From Latrodectus hesperus (Eukaryota > Arthropoda > Arachnida > Araneae > Theridiidae): a DNA stretch of 64,000 nt. The stretch lies in assembly GCA_037975125.1 (NCBI GenBank), contig CM075853.1, positions 74,294,609 through 74,358,608 on the forward strand, in the 5' to 3' direction. This document shows positions 15,945 to 27,494 of the stretch, piece by piece (the first letter of the stretch is position 1; every line of letters starts with the position of its first letter). The notes beneath the pieces are model-generated. The model had not been told where the DNA came from, made no database searches, and worked only from the letters and a program-made list of their open reading frames with translations. A program made the position numbers and the translations under genes.

Positions 15945-16115
15945 TAAGTGCCACTTATTCAAATGTCACAAACAAGGAAACCGGGAAAACTCCCAAGCAC
16001 CCACTCCGACAGACTTGTGCTTTTTAGGGCAGAAGCGCAACATCCCTCTCCCATTGTTTAACAGTGGCTGAGATTTAAGCGGTTTCTTATCACTAGGCCA
16101 CGTACTATAGCCTCT
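15945..16115 (-). repeat. tRNA-derived SINE, decayed, minus strand
   Basis: Reverse complement carries an A-box-like 'gtacgtggcctagtgataag', the block 'gttaaacaatggga', and the tail block 'gtgcttgggagtt' followed by a 'ccggtttcctt'-like segment. The same order of blocks occurs on the + strand at 25075-25280, so the two are copies of one SINE family. The B box is degraded here. Confidence 0.65.
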
Positions 16116-16849
16116 CAATTCACTTGTTTTAAAATTCCTTCAGAAATTCTAAATTAGTTGAAACTATTCTCTCTCACATTCATTACAACGGCCAATAAAT
16201 TTTGCAAATCGCCTAGCCTATTTTCAACGTCCGGAATAGGAACTCGCTGTTGAGTAGTGATAATTTTTTTCCAAATTCATTCCCATTTTTTTTCTTTAAT
16301 TTATTTTAGAGCATTTACACATTCTACTTTCAATAATATTTACAATTTTCAGACAAAGGGTGCTCAAAATATCCATTTCATCATCTTTACATGCGAACAG
16401 TTGGTATTAAATTTTGACGATAGTTTCAACATTTATGAACGTAACTCCTTTAATCATTCAACGAGTATCAGGAATGGAAATATCTTCGGTAAGCATGTCT
16501 TAACCAGATTAGTTTAATCCACTACCGACTTTAATCTCATTCATATTTTTAAACAGACACTTTTTCTTGCCTAATCTGACTAGTTTAACTTTTTTCTATT
16601 GTTTGTACACTTTTTATTATTTTTTCTAACTACTCCTCTGTATTTCTGCCTTTTTAAATATCTTCTGTATAAACTCGTTTGTATTTATGCCTTTTAAAAT
16701 ATCTTTGAGTAAAAAACGCGTTGCAAGCCCTATTTTAGGTTTGCAGCCTAAAACTGTTTCTGGTGGTATTCTTTCTATCCAATAATGATAAGCTCTATCT
16801 TTTTATGAGTTCCGGCGCTCCATAGCTCAGATATGTTAAATATAGATTC
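16116..16849. other. AT-rich non-coding sequence
   Basis: AT-rich. An 86-codon open frame at 16257-16517 has no domain I recognise and no supporting splice or codon signal. Nothing else identified. Confidence 0.55.
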
Positions 16850-17115
16850 CGGATGTCTGATGGCTTAGTGGTAGCGTTTCCCTCTGCCGAGGCACGGGTC
16901 CGAGGTTCGATCCTCAGGCTGGGCAAGGTCGACTCAGTTTTTCCTTCCTTCAGTGGATCGATAAAATGAGATCAAGCATGCTTGGTAACTAAACACTGGA
17001 GGTTTCGCATTAGGCTGACCACCTAGGCATTAGGGACATATACTTCGCACCCTAGAGCCTCTCGGTCAGGAAAACAGGGATGGTACTGTAGACCTAGGCC
17101 TACATGAGCTGTCGT
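16850..17115 (+). repeat. tRNA-derived SINE, well preserved head
   Basis: The head has an A box 'tggcttagtggtagcg' (from 16861) and a B box 'aggttcgatcct' (16903-16914), ending 'gctgggca'. The body continues with 'gatcaagcatgcttggtaac', 'ggaggtttcgcattaggctg' and 'gcctctcggtcaggaaaac'. The same body blocks appear in reverse orientation at 40165-40407, where another copy was split by a transposon. The head resembles a tRNA but extends into the body, so it is a SINE. Confidence 0.85.
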
Positions 17116-17135
17116 GCCACAGAGTTTAGTTTAGT

Positions 17136-17301
17136 AGAGTATATTTCCGGTATCTTGATTAGCTCTCTAAATACTATTCTAGCTTTGTGAATGCTATAAT
17201 GCTTTGTAATGTATAGATTATATTTTGTATGCCCAAGTATAGAGTATATTTCCAATATCTTGATGATTAACTCTTTCAATATTACCCTAGCTTTGTGAAT
17301 G
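17136..17301. repeat. Imperfect tandem duplication, about 105-bp period
   Basis: Two related blocks, each running from 'agagtatatttcc' to 'agctttgtgaatg', occupy 17136-17193 and 17241-17301. They share the 'atcttgat' core and are separated by a stretch of unrelated AT-rich sequence. Confidence 0.75.
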
Positions 17302-18829
17302 GCAAAGTTTAATATGAACAATCTTCTCTCAGTGGTAGTTAAAACTCCTTCTTCACAACATTATTGGCAATTCCTTAACGTTGCTAGACAATTATATATA
17401 TGACACTTCAAGCAACGAGTTAAGCAATACTTCTTATACTTTTAAGAATATAAATGATACAGTTACTTTTAATTGGTACCTTATTATTCATAGATCTTTC
17501 AAAAGATAGAATTTAGAATTTTAAAAAGATAATTTTTCCTTTTTAACATATAAACGTGTTTTAGATAATTAATGTGTTTTCACAAAATCTTCGTTATTAT
17601 CTAAATTTGAATCGATCAAAATGAACCTTTTTATGCATTATTTTGAAAAAAATTGTTCTTAAATAAAATAGAAACTTCAATTTTTCGGTTGCAGGCTATG
17701 GATATTTCAGCTGGTTGCTATCATTAACCTCTCTCTCTCACACACACAAATCTGTGTGTACGCTGATAATCTCTTATTTTATTTACTTAACAAATGTCGG
17801 GCTTTAACCGAAATTATAAATTTAGTTTAGTCATTTGAAATGTAACATGTGTTCGAAAACTTGATTATTTTTTACATTCAAATATATTGTTTTAATTTTA
17901 AAAAAATTATTTAAAAAATCCATATGCTTGTCTTTTATCTGTTTAATAATTTAAATATAAGAACCATTTTATAAGCAATTGCTTTATTTCTCTCCTCAAA
18001 TGTTTTTTTAATGAAATGCAATGATTTTTTTTTTTATGAAAAATTACGTTACACGTTTTTATGCCGTTAATTTTTTAGAATAAAAGATAGGAGTAGCTGA
18101 AACTATTTCAAATGTCTCCAGAGAAAAACGATGCTTTCAGCATACTGCGCAATGAAAAACAACAGCAAAAATATACAACTATCAAATAGTCAGGTACAAG
18201 ATGAAAACAGAAAAATTAATAACATTCCCCCTTTTAATTATTAATTGCTGAATTTATGAGGAATTTTCGCTCAGTCTTCCATAGCGATTGCAACGTTGGT
18301 GAGAGAGGTTTACTGTGCAAAAATAATGAAATATAATCAGCTTGATATCTAAATAAAGCACTATTGGGACTCCCCGTGTTTGCTGATAGCTGAACTAAGA
18401 TAAATAAGTGTTTCTTTCACATTAATGATGGAAGGTTCGTGAAAGGCACTTTTAAACAATGGCTTCCTAGCATATGAACATTAAAAATATAAATCGATTC
18501 CCAAAAATATATATCTGTATGCATAAAACTTGAATAACGTAAACTAAATAACAAAACTAAAAAATAATTGATAAGAGAATTTATATATATGTATATTAAG
18601 ATTGGTATATTTTCAAAAAATTAATTGATATTATTTTGTAATTATTTCTAGTTTAATTTATTTTAAAAAATATATTAAAACATATGGTAATATATAATTA
18701 TTTGGATCATTGCATTTTCAGACAAGTACAAATTAATGCTTTTTTCTTAAAGATTTGAATTTCTTTTGATGGAAAAATTTTAAATACTAAATAATATTTA
18801 ATCTCAATGTTCTAATACTATCAGATAAG
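17302..18829. other. AT-rich non-coding sequence
   Basis: AT-rich, with a short CT/CA tract near 17728-17750. No gene or repeat recognised. Confidence 0.6.
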
Positions 18830-19700
18830 CTTAGGTTATTTAGGTTAGATTTTAAGTCTCTGCGCAAAGCTGTTGAATATTAATTGAATGAGAAGTCATG
18901 AAGTCTATTGTTTTCTTTCCTTTGTGCTTCTCTTGGAGTCTGAATTATAAATTTCTTTGTAATTGAATGTATTTAGCTTCTTCAAATGTAAAGTATAGTT
19001 GTATGGACCGGGAAATACATGTAGTGCTCAGGTTTACCTTGTTGGTTGCATATGTAAATATTGCTCTTTGCCTTCTTATTTTATAAAGTATATGAAGGAA
19101 GTCCACCATGTGCAGTTAGGAGGTAATAGATGTTACTATTAAGAAATAGTTTACTTGAAACTCAAAGCGATCTCTTCCTACTGAAACTGTTGCTCACAGC
19201 GCTTGCCAACAATCTATAATATGCTTCCTTAGTTTAGATTTAATGTAAGATTTTGCGATTGATATTGTAATTGTACTTTAATCTGTTACTTTGGTGCCTG
19301 TTTAACATATTCATCCGTTAGTTCATTACTCAATATTCCTGCATGTGCTTTTATCCACTGCAAATAGATTGAGCTTGTGGTTGGTTGAGAAGCTGACTTT
19401 AGCTGGAGATTAATTTTGATGTTCTAGTTATGATTTGGATTATTAATCACAAATAATGCTGCTTGAGAATACGCCCATATTGTGGGTGGATTTAGTAGAA
19501 AATTATTTAGATTATATCTGATTGTTTTCACTATGTCCAATGACTCTGCTTGAAAGATTGCATGACAAGTACTTAATTTAAAATATTGATTTGATATTTG
19601 GACATTGCCATTCAATATTACAAATAATTTCCTCTTTAAAACTACAGTTGGAGTACATCTGTTTTCTTTGTTGTAGAAGGTATTTGATTATTGTCTTCAC
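18830..19700 (-). pseudogene. LINE RNase H domain and 3' region, heavily decayed
   Basis: Minus-strand conceptual translation gives 'IFQAESLDIVKTI' and, downstream, 'SQAALFVI', followed by 'WIKAHAGILSNELTDEYVKQ'. This is the order and spacing of the RNase H domain found at the C-terminal side of I/R1/Jockey-like non-LTR retrotransposons, whose usual form of the last block is WIxxHxGIxGNExADxxAK. The remainder toward 18830 is the poorly conserved C-terminal tail, with many stops. It is a relic with no preserved ends, and its exact limits are estimates. Confidence 0.7.
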
Positions 19701-20131
19701 GGTCTCCAGACCATTCACTAAATTAAAAAATCTAGCTATTGTAGCTGAGTGATTGAATCAACCTGCCCCACTCCCATCTTCTGCAGATATTACGGTTGGT
19801 GAAGTGTAGCATAGGCTTGTAGCAGCATGAAATGAGTTGCAAGTTTCTCTCATACGATCCCAGTTGTAACCTCAAATTGCTTGTAAATTCATTCATTTTA
19901 TCTTCATGTTATATTCGTTATTAATATAATAAATACCTTTTTTAATTGATTCCCTTCATGATATTACAATTTTAAGGTTTTCTTGTGTTGTTCCATTTGA
20001 TGTTATTCTTTCGTTCAATGACAAAAATATTTACCAATTATTCTGAGAATATTTAATAAGATTTTATATAAATTATAATAGATTTCTCGTTTCAATTTAG
20101 TTCGAGCTTTCAAATTGAAATTTTGGAACTA
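19701..20131. other. Unassigned sequence
   Basis: Slightly less AT-rich near 19750-19870. That part has a vague tRNA-like look ('gtagctgagtgattgaat') but no convincing B box. No feature can be supported. Confidence 0.5.
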
Positions 20132-20287
20132 CACTGCACGACATTGAAAATGTAATACTAAGGATTTGCCAAAATGTGACGAAACTCGGCAAACAGAAAG
20201 AAACAGCAATGAACAATAAGTGATCTCTATTTAGAAATGATATGCATAATGCAGACATAGAACAGGATTGCGTCAGTAAGTTTAACA

Positions 20288-20470
20288 TAGCGAAGTGGCA
20301 GGGCCCTGGACTTTACCAACTGGTTATCGGGTTATGCCCCACCATCTCCGAGAGCTTCCCATAAACATTCACAAGGGATCACTTACGACCCAGCCTTTAT
20401 TTAAAACTACATTCACATTGGCGGGGCTTGAAAGCCTGCAGAAAACCTAGCGCAGTAGGTGTCTGCATTG
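20288..20470 (+). repeat. SINE-like insertion in Tc1-2
   Basis: GC-richer segment starting with an A-box-like 'tagcgaagtggc', with a poor B-box-like 'gggttatgcccc' about 40 nt later. It continues for about 140 nt and sits between the left TIR and the transposase relic. The assignment rests on base composition, position and the weak box matches only. Confidence 0.45.
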
Positions 20471-20689
20471 AAATTCAGTTCATGATTGAAACTAAATATT
20501 ATAAATTTTAGTGAAAGTATAATATTAAGAAAAGTGAGTATTAAGAAAAAATAGAAGTAATTACAGGAAAAGTAAATGAAGAGTTATACAATCTTAAATT
20601 AATAACAATATACATGAATTTACAAAACATTAACGTATTATATTACTTGAAATATTAAATTGTAGAACCACTGTGGACAGTGATACACA

Positions 20690-21690
20690 AAGCAATACGT
20701 CTAGGTACAGAGTCAATAAGAACATGGATGGCATCCTGAGGAATGGCACTCCATTTAATATCAACCATATTCCATGGTGGCCAGGAAGCAGCTGTACACC
20801 TTGTTAGGCACATTGACTGATCCGAGCCATGTGTGATCGGGCGCTATCCTGCTGATAAAGGGCATTGGGCACTCTTGAAGGTAGGGAATTGTCACCAGTT
20901 GCAGCACATCTTCCGCGTAACTTTAGGTTGTCATAGTACCGTGAATATGAACTAGAGGTGGCCTAGAAACATACGCAATTGCTTCCCAGACTATGATGCC
21001 ACGCTGTTGCGTGATGGGGCTTTCCACAGTTGCTGCAGGATTGGATAATTCTCCAAGTCAATGCCACACTCGTACGCTGCAACGAGTCTATCACAGAAGA
21101 AACAGAAGCGTGACTCAATTGAGAAGATGATCCTGTACTACTCCATCTTTCATATCGCTCTAATCCGGCACCATTCCATACATTGGCGTCTATCCTGTAA
21201 GAGTCAATGGCAGTCTTATTAACGGACACCGTGAGAGCAGACCACTAGCAATCAATAGACGGAAAATGGTTCTGCTCGATATGGGAGCATCTAGGGTATC
21301 TCAAACATGCTACAGAATTTCGTCAGACATGCCTTGCGGGATCACCACCGCCTCCAACCGAATGCTTCGATCCACTCATGCTGACGTCATTCTCGCTACA
21401 TTGGCACCCGACAATCGTTCAACAGTTCCTTGTTCAAACCCTCTTTGCCACAGCGGGTGCACTGTCGACGAGTGCAGGTTTCTGTCAGCTGCGATATGCA
21501 GTAAAGACCATACTTCCCTTATCAATCCAATCACTATGTTCCTCCTAAACTCCTCTGTCTTCCGGAACTGACTCCATCGACGATGGCCTGGCTTCTCTGA
21601 AATTACAAGCATCCTTTGCAACAAGAAGAAACTTTCAATGATTAGTTTCAGAGCAGAAATTACGGTGTGAATATTGCCCACTCCGTCTGT
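20690..21690 (-). pseudogene. Tc1-like transposase relic of Tc1-2
   Basis: Minus-strand translation gives an N-terminal region with 'FRRNIVIGLIREVWSLLHIA', then 'HSSTVHPLWQRGFEQGTVER' (helix-turn-helix DNA-binding region of a Tc1 subfamily different from Tc1-1). Further on it gives 'QQRGIIVWEAIAYVSRPPLV' (the VWGAI block) and 'LQLVTIPYLQECP' (the block before the QQDNARPH motif). Multiple stops and frameshifts break it, and the DDE residues cannot all be traced. It belongs with the TIRs at 20132 and 21836. Confidence 0.82.
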
Positions 21691-21838
21691 TCATAGCCTT
21701 ATATCGAATCCTGCGAGCACTGGAGGTTGCGCATTTAAAACCATTAGCTTAATTCGGTTAAAGTGCGCCTACTTTGAAATTTGCACAATTTTCTGGCCAC
21801 TCGTTCTTGGTGTTGTATTTTCAATATCGGACAGTGTA

Positions 21839-24800
21839 TTTTATTAATATTATACACTAATTTATTTCTTTATCATTTTTAAATTTCCAACTCACAAAGT
21901 TTAATATGTTTCATATTAATTAGCTAAATGATTTATTGAAATAGATATATGAACGTTTCTGGAAATTTTTGCTTAAATTATAACTAAACTGTTTAAAAAC
22001 TGAATATTTTAACCAAGTCAAATGCAATTTTAAATGTTTAAACGTTTCTCTCTACTAAACTGAAAGAGTTACACTGCACAAGAGAAAAACTCGTAGTATC
22101 TAGTTTTTCTCTTGCAGTATAACTCTTTTCTTTATGTGTGTCTTACCTCCTCAAATATCTCTTATAACATTTTTTTTCCTCTCACAACTTTTAATTTGTT
22201 TTATGAAACAGTATCCATATTTCATTTTCTTTCGCATGAAACATTTTATGTCGTTTATTTCAAATCCCTTTAGCAAATTTCATTTAAACTCACGTTTTTT
22301 TTTTTTTTTTTTTTTTCCCTAATTCCGCTTCAATGAAATCCCTTTCATTCATTTTCTCACTGCATTTTCTTTTCTTTTTTTTTAAATAAATGCTAGATTA
22401 ATTTTTCTTTTTCAAAGAATATTAAAATATTATGAGTATTACGAGAAATATGTTGTTTAATTTGACGTTGTTAAAATGTCTTTGTTTAAGATTGATACAT
22501 CTTACATTTTTTAGAAAGTATATATTTTGGACAAATTTAATTTTCGTTGAAATACAGCTGTTCCATTTATACTTGTTCATATTACTCTAAAAAGTTTCTC
22601 GTTAAATCAAAAAATTATCGCGATAATTTAATCTATGCATACAAAAGAGTTTAATAAATAATTTATTTATAATATTTATAGATAATAAATAAATTATAAA
22701 ATGTCATATTTTTATTTTGCTTAAAAATACTACTTATTTTATAATTATATCAATAATTTTTTATTAAGTGTATAAAACATGTATAGTAATAAAGCATTTC
22801 CCCATGAAATTATACACGCATTCTTATAGGGATATCCAAAATACATCGTGTTATCATTGAATAATAACACTAAATATGACACTCTATGAATAAAAAAATC
22901 TGAGAGCCCTGTTAGGCTATTGGATAAATTTGTATATCTATGGACAGTACTAAAAATTATCATTTTGAGAAAAAGAAGACCAAAATTTAAATTGACTAGA
23001 CAACCTAAAAGTTTTAAGGTTATGACATTTTGTTAAAAGTGACGTAACCATTCAATACCATCGTGCTATATTGTCAATTTTTATAATAAATAGTACAAGA
23101 TTTTCAAAATTCTATATTAGTGATTGATTATAGAGGCTCATTTCATACTTATTTATTTTAAAAATAATGTAAGCAAAAAGCTTCAAAGAATTGATAAAGT
23201 GTCATGAGGTGTTTAAAATTAATTGAAATGTTTTGTGAGACAATAATATGCTGCACAAAAAATCAATCAGAAAATAAATGGCGATTCAAACATTGCGTAC
23301 CTATATTTTTGACTATTTTTTTAATTCATCTTTTCCCATGTTAGTAAAAATAAGTAAATATTAATTCCCCAGCATAAATACATAAATATTCAGTTATAAT
23401 CCTCTCTAATATTTAATGTGTAAATACAATATAACTAATTTATGTTAGCAATTATTATAATATAATTAGGAATATATTTATTGTGTATATTGATTTTCAT
23501 AAAACTGCAACGCAATATTTATAAAAATATTTTCTAATAATTACTATTATAAAAGTTTTACGCAACTTCAAGTTAGAAATAATTATTACTTAATATTATT
23601 CAATCAAAAATAGATAACCAAAATTAATAAATATGTTTCTAAGGAACAATCGAACTAAAATGTTTTCAGTAATATTAATATATAGAAAGAAATAATTTCT
23701 CCGATACATAAAATAAAATCGAAATAGGCGCAAAGTCTAAAAACTTTAACCGTAAGTAAAAAAAGGAGCCTATAAAATAACCATCACATATAATATTTCA
23801 CGCACCTATGATTTTGGACTATTAAAGAAACTAAATAATGATCATATAAATACTTTAATTAAATTCAGGAAACAGAATCTCACTTTTACAGTTTATATAA
23901 GATAAAAAGAAATAAACTAAATTAATCCCGATCTATGAAGTTCTATTGGATAAAAAATTCATAAATAATTTGTTAGTGGAATGAGAAAGAGATCCAAACT
24001 ATTATTTCTTAAATTGAAGAGAAATTGAATATTGAAAGTTCATCTTGAAAAAAAAACACGAAAATCATCAACAGGGGAAAAGCTTAATTTAAATGCATGA
24101 AGATTTTTTTCCTCTTTTAAAAAGAAAGAATTAGGCTTCTAACTGTCCCTCTTCTGTTTCGCTATCGATAGAGAGACGATGATTTATGAAAAGCTATAAC
24201 TTCTTGTGTAATAAAAGATCTAAATGAGAAATTTATTGAAAATGAAAATTTTTCATGAAGTTGTTCATGTTGCATCTTTCGCACTCACCTCTTAATTCTA
24301 TACATACAATATTTGAAATACATATACATACAAATACATACAATATTTGAAATAAAATTGCAAATTTGAAATAAAACAACAATATATAATTCGTTATTTA
24401 AACGAAATGTCACAAATTAAATTAGCATTTTAAAAAAAATCTAGCGACAAAAACTATAGAGGATATAATTACAGAGGGAGAGTATATCATATTACCATAA
24501 GAACCGGCGAATTGTAAAATGAGAAGATGGAATTTTGTTTCCGCCGGAAAACAAAATTAGTTTCAACGATTATTACAAGAAGGAATTTAATAGCTGTATA
24601 CATTACATAAATACATAATTTTATATTTTTTTATAATGCTTATTTTTAGAAATTCATATTTTTTATTTGACAAAACATGTTTAACATGTTAGCAACCATT
24701 ATTTGCTAAGATCGAAAAGCATAAAATCACATGATCAACTGCTGAAAACACTGTATGGCTTGAAATACTGCAGACACAACACGTTTTACTATCTTTAAGA

Positions 24801-25074
24801 TCGGAGACAGAGGCCAAAAAATCTCTTTAGACTAAATTTTTCAAATAGCCTCATAATTTAAAAAACGCAAAGATTTAAGTCTAGGCATTTGATAGACTCA
24901 GCGATACTGGAAATAACAGATATTGACTCTGCCGATAAAAAACATAAAAAACGGTGGAGTATTTATTTGACACGATTGGTGATCGTTTTTAAAAGCATAT
25001 CTTGTGCATGAACACTCTTATCGAAAGACATAACCTTGTTTGCAAAGCCAGAAACATAGAATACTCAATAAAGG
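21839..25074. other. AT-rich non-coding sequence
   Basis: AT-rich with poly-T tracts (for example 22296-22317) and many short TA runs. Apart from the hairpin at 22065-22127, no repeat or gene was recognised. The open frame at 22745-22963 has no known domain. Confidence 0.55.
22065..22127. repeat. Hairpin, arms about 27 bp
   Basis: The left arm contains 'agagttacactgcacaagag' and continues 'aaaaact'. The right arm 'agtttttctcttgcagtata' continues 'actct' and is its reverse complement apart from one substitution and a 2-nt indel. The loop is about 9 nt. It may be a tiny foldback element. Confidence 0.75.
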
Positions 25075-25280
25075 AGCGTGATATGACTTAGTGGTAATAC
25101 ATTGCTCTCTGGAGCATAAGATCACGGATTCGATCCCAACTACAGTTAAACAACGGGATATAGGTGTTACACTTTTGCATGCACTTTCCTTGTGTTGAGT
25201 GCTTGGGAGTTGCCCGAGTTTCTTTCCCTTGCGAGAGGTGAGTATGGCCCACTACCAATGAAAAGTCTTCCTTGAAATAA
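25075..25280 (+). repeat. tRNA-derived SINE
   Basis: A box 'tatgacttagtggtaatac' (from about 25082) and B box 'ggattcgatcc' (25127-25137) are followed by 'gttaaacaacggga' and the tail block 'gagtgcttgggagttgcccg'. The same blocks occur, reversed, at 15945-16115. No clear TSD was found. Confidence 0.8.
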
Positions 25281-25717
25281 ATTTATATGCTATGAATATT
25301 AAAATACCTCACAAAACTTTCGATCGTTAATCTACCTACTACGTCAAAATAAATTGTTCTTCTGAAGTTAACTACACAGACAAAATAAAAGTGGACCTCG
25401 TTCCGTTCACCAATAAAATATTCCATGGTCTGCAAAAGTTTCTCAGCACTTTACATCGGTCGGTATGTCATGTAAAAGCAACAGTTTCTAGGAATAATTC
25501 CATTACATCTTTTGACGAATATTAAGAGCAATGGAAGTGGGTTGATCCATGGTTCCTGCAACATCCCGAACACATATGTTGTAACTGCGACATTGTCTTT
25601 CTACATTATCCACGTCATATGTTGTAATATATTTTCGTCTTCTTCTTGGCTAAATAATCAATGACTCAATTGGTTTAAATTTCTTCTTTTGCAGTGGTGT
25701 GCACATCATTTTGGTAA
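25281..25717. other. Unassigned sequence, moderately GC-rich
   Basis: Less AT-rich than the flanks between about 25390 and 25620. It could be a decayed repeat, but no motif, TIR or open frame supports a specific call. Confidence 0.4.
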
Positions 25718-25730
25718 AACAATATACGTT

Positions 25731-26552
25731 CTTCTTCTTCTTCTTCTTAGAATTGGGTTTGTATGTCATTGGCCACCTCTGCTTTTATCAGCATTTTGTA
25801 CCATTAACTCCAAACCCAATGTTTCCTAGTTCCACTTTTGTGGTCACCCACTTTATTAATAAAGTCCGATAACCCTTTAATGGAGTCTAGGTGTAACTCT
25901 CTAGTACGGATGATGTCTAAAGAAGTTAATCTAGGGAGGGCAAGAGCCTCACATTCGTAAATGATATGCTCTGCCGTTTCCTCTTGCGTATGACATTTCC
26001 AGCAGATAGGGTCTTGCTGAAACAGTCCCATCTGGTCAGAAAGTCAGTCATGCTAGGAATAGCTTCCTGACTTTCACCAGAAGAAGAAGGTTTGGAGGTC
26101 ATTTCTACCTCAAGGGAAGGATTCATTGCTGCCCCTTTACAAAATTGCCTCTGAGTTCCCTTGTCTTTTTCAGCAAGGTCTACTTCAGAGGCTTCACCTG
26201 CAAATGCAAAAAGGTTTGTTATTACTTGTGTCTTTTCAGCCACAAGATAACAATTAAAAAGCTCAGGTAATATAAGTCCACCCAGCATTGCCTGAGTTAC
26301 TGGGCAAGGCAAATTACTCTAGAAGTTCGCCAGGCAACTAGAGGCTCCGTTAAGATACCAATACCGCGGTGCCAATTAGCCCTAGGCACGGAACGCATAA
26401 CACCAGGGTTTACGGGAGCTGGTTCGCGGCCTCTGATTCTATATTCAAGGCTATCCTGTCATTACTACAGGACATTCGGCGATCCACCACCTGCCGACGC
26501 GCCTGGTGGCTGCTCAAGCCCCAGGGAGGTACACGTACCCCCTGGTTCCAGG
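25731..26552 (-). mobile_element. Compact LINE-derived element (copy 1), 822 bp, 13-bp TSD
   Basis: The minus-strand element runs from 26552 (5' end, cctggaaccagggggtacg) to a (GAA)n tail at 25731. A perfect TSD, aacaatatacgtt, flanks it (25718-25730 and 26553-26565). From 5' to 3' it has about 240 nt of leader; an ORF1-like start at 26310-26312 (MPCPVTQAMLGG), open for 128 codons; an internal junction near 'gaccagatgggactg' (about 26020-26040); the last part of a LINE ORF2 in another frame, including 'CHTQEETAEHIIYECEALAL'; and the LINE 3' UTR. The second part matches the autonomous-type LINE at 41391-42171. Reverse transcriptase and most of RNase H are absent. A second copy with the same organisation lies at 53235-54030, so this is a non-autonomous family and not one damaged LINE. 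Confidence 0.88.
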
Positions 26553-26565
26553 AACAATATACGTT

Positions 26566-27270
26566 ACTATGTAATTAACCTCATAATTCTTAAGTCTAAA
26601 ATATGCTCAATTAGTCCCTATTAACTTTATATAGTGCATGCTTCTGCCTTTAACAACAAAAATTTCTGTATGTTAGTATTTTACGACTGTGTATATATAG
26701 AGATGTAGAGAAAATGTATTAAGAAAGAGCCATCTGCTGATGGCGCTTGAAACCTTTTTTTCCTAGGAAAAAATCCCTTACCTCATTATGCCATGCTTCA
26801 CTAAATATGAATTTCGGAGGAATAGTTTTGAGATAGTATTTTTTTTTAAATAGTAGTTTGTTTAACCTTGATCACTTTGTGTTTCATTAAAAAATATGTA
26901 AGTATTTGTAGATAATTTAACTACTAAAATATTTAATGTAAGCAAAAAATCAAATGACTAAAATATTTAAATATTCTATTGAAATGAGACTATGAAAATA
27001 ATAAATCGATGATTCCAGTGGTTTGATTACAAATTTAAAAAATACTTTAACTAAGTTGATTGAACATGAGAATCTAAGATATTTGATAGTAAAAAATGAA
27101 CATAATAAAATAATTATTTATTTATTAAACAAAATTATATTATTAGAACAATGCATCAAAAGAAATATTTTTATTTTGCAAGCAAAAAAAATACTGCAGT
27201 CTCGAAGGATTGCTTATATAGCAAATAGTAAAATTATTAATAAATTTATAAGTGTTGTTATAACCCTCTG
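26566..27270. other. AT-rich non-coding sequence
   Basis: AT-rich. The open frame starting at 27023 runs into the MITE at 27271 and has no recognisable domain. Confidence 0.6.
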
Positions 27271-27494
27271 GGCCTCTTTCACATTAGACGAATTTTATCA
27301 TACGATAAAAAGTCGTCCGATATTTTATCGTGAAAAGTTATTTAAAAACCACACAATAGACTTGCTCTCTTTCACACTGAGAAACGATATTTTATCGGTA
27401 ACCAGTCTATTGTGTTTTTTTTAATAACTTATCACAATAAAATATGGGATGACTTTTTATAGTACGATAAAAGTCATCTAGTGTGAAAGAGGCC
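27271..27494. mobile_element. MITE with about 90-bp terminal inverted repeats
   Basis: The left end 'ggcctctttcacattagacg' and the reverse complement of the right end 'ggcctctttcacactagatg' begin imperfect inverted repeats of about 90 bp that meet near the centre, each ending at 'cacaatagact'. A central spacer (about 27364-27404) repeats the 'ctctttcacact' motif. The whole 224 bp can fold into a long hairpin and has no coding capacity. A GGCCTCTTTCACA-type end is seen in several cut-and-paste families, so I leave the superfamily open. No TSD is certain. Confidence 0.85.

Larger units (their letters stand above)
20132..21836 (-). mobile_element. Tc1/mariner element with TIRs (Tc1-2), decayed
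   Basis: The left end 'cactgcacgacattgaaaat' (from 20132) and the reverse complement of the right end 'cactgtccgatattgaaaat' (ending 21836) form imperfect TIRs. Both are flanked by the TA dinucleotide (20130-20131 and 21837-21838), the expected TSD of this superfamily. The element is about 1.7 kb, longer than usual for Tc1, because it seems to hold a SINE-like insertion near 20288-20470. The enclosed transposase is dead. Confidence 0.75.

Noticed and set aside
16858..16925. A second tRNA gene, with good A and B boxes
   Set aside because: Same reasoning: it continues into a body shared with the copy split at 40165-40407.
21266..21571. 101-codon frame on the + strand
   Set aside because: It is the antisense of the Tc1-2 transposase relic; likewise + strand frames at 31085-31399 and 31469-31752 are antisense to Tc1-1.
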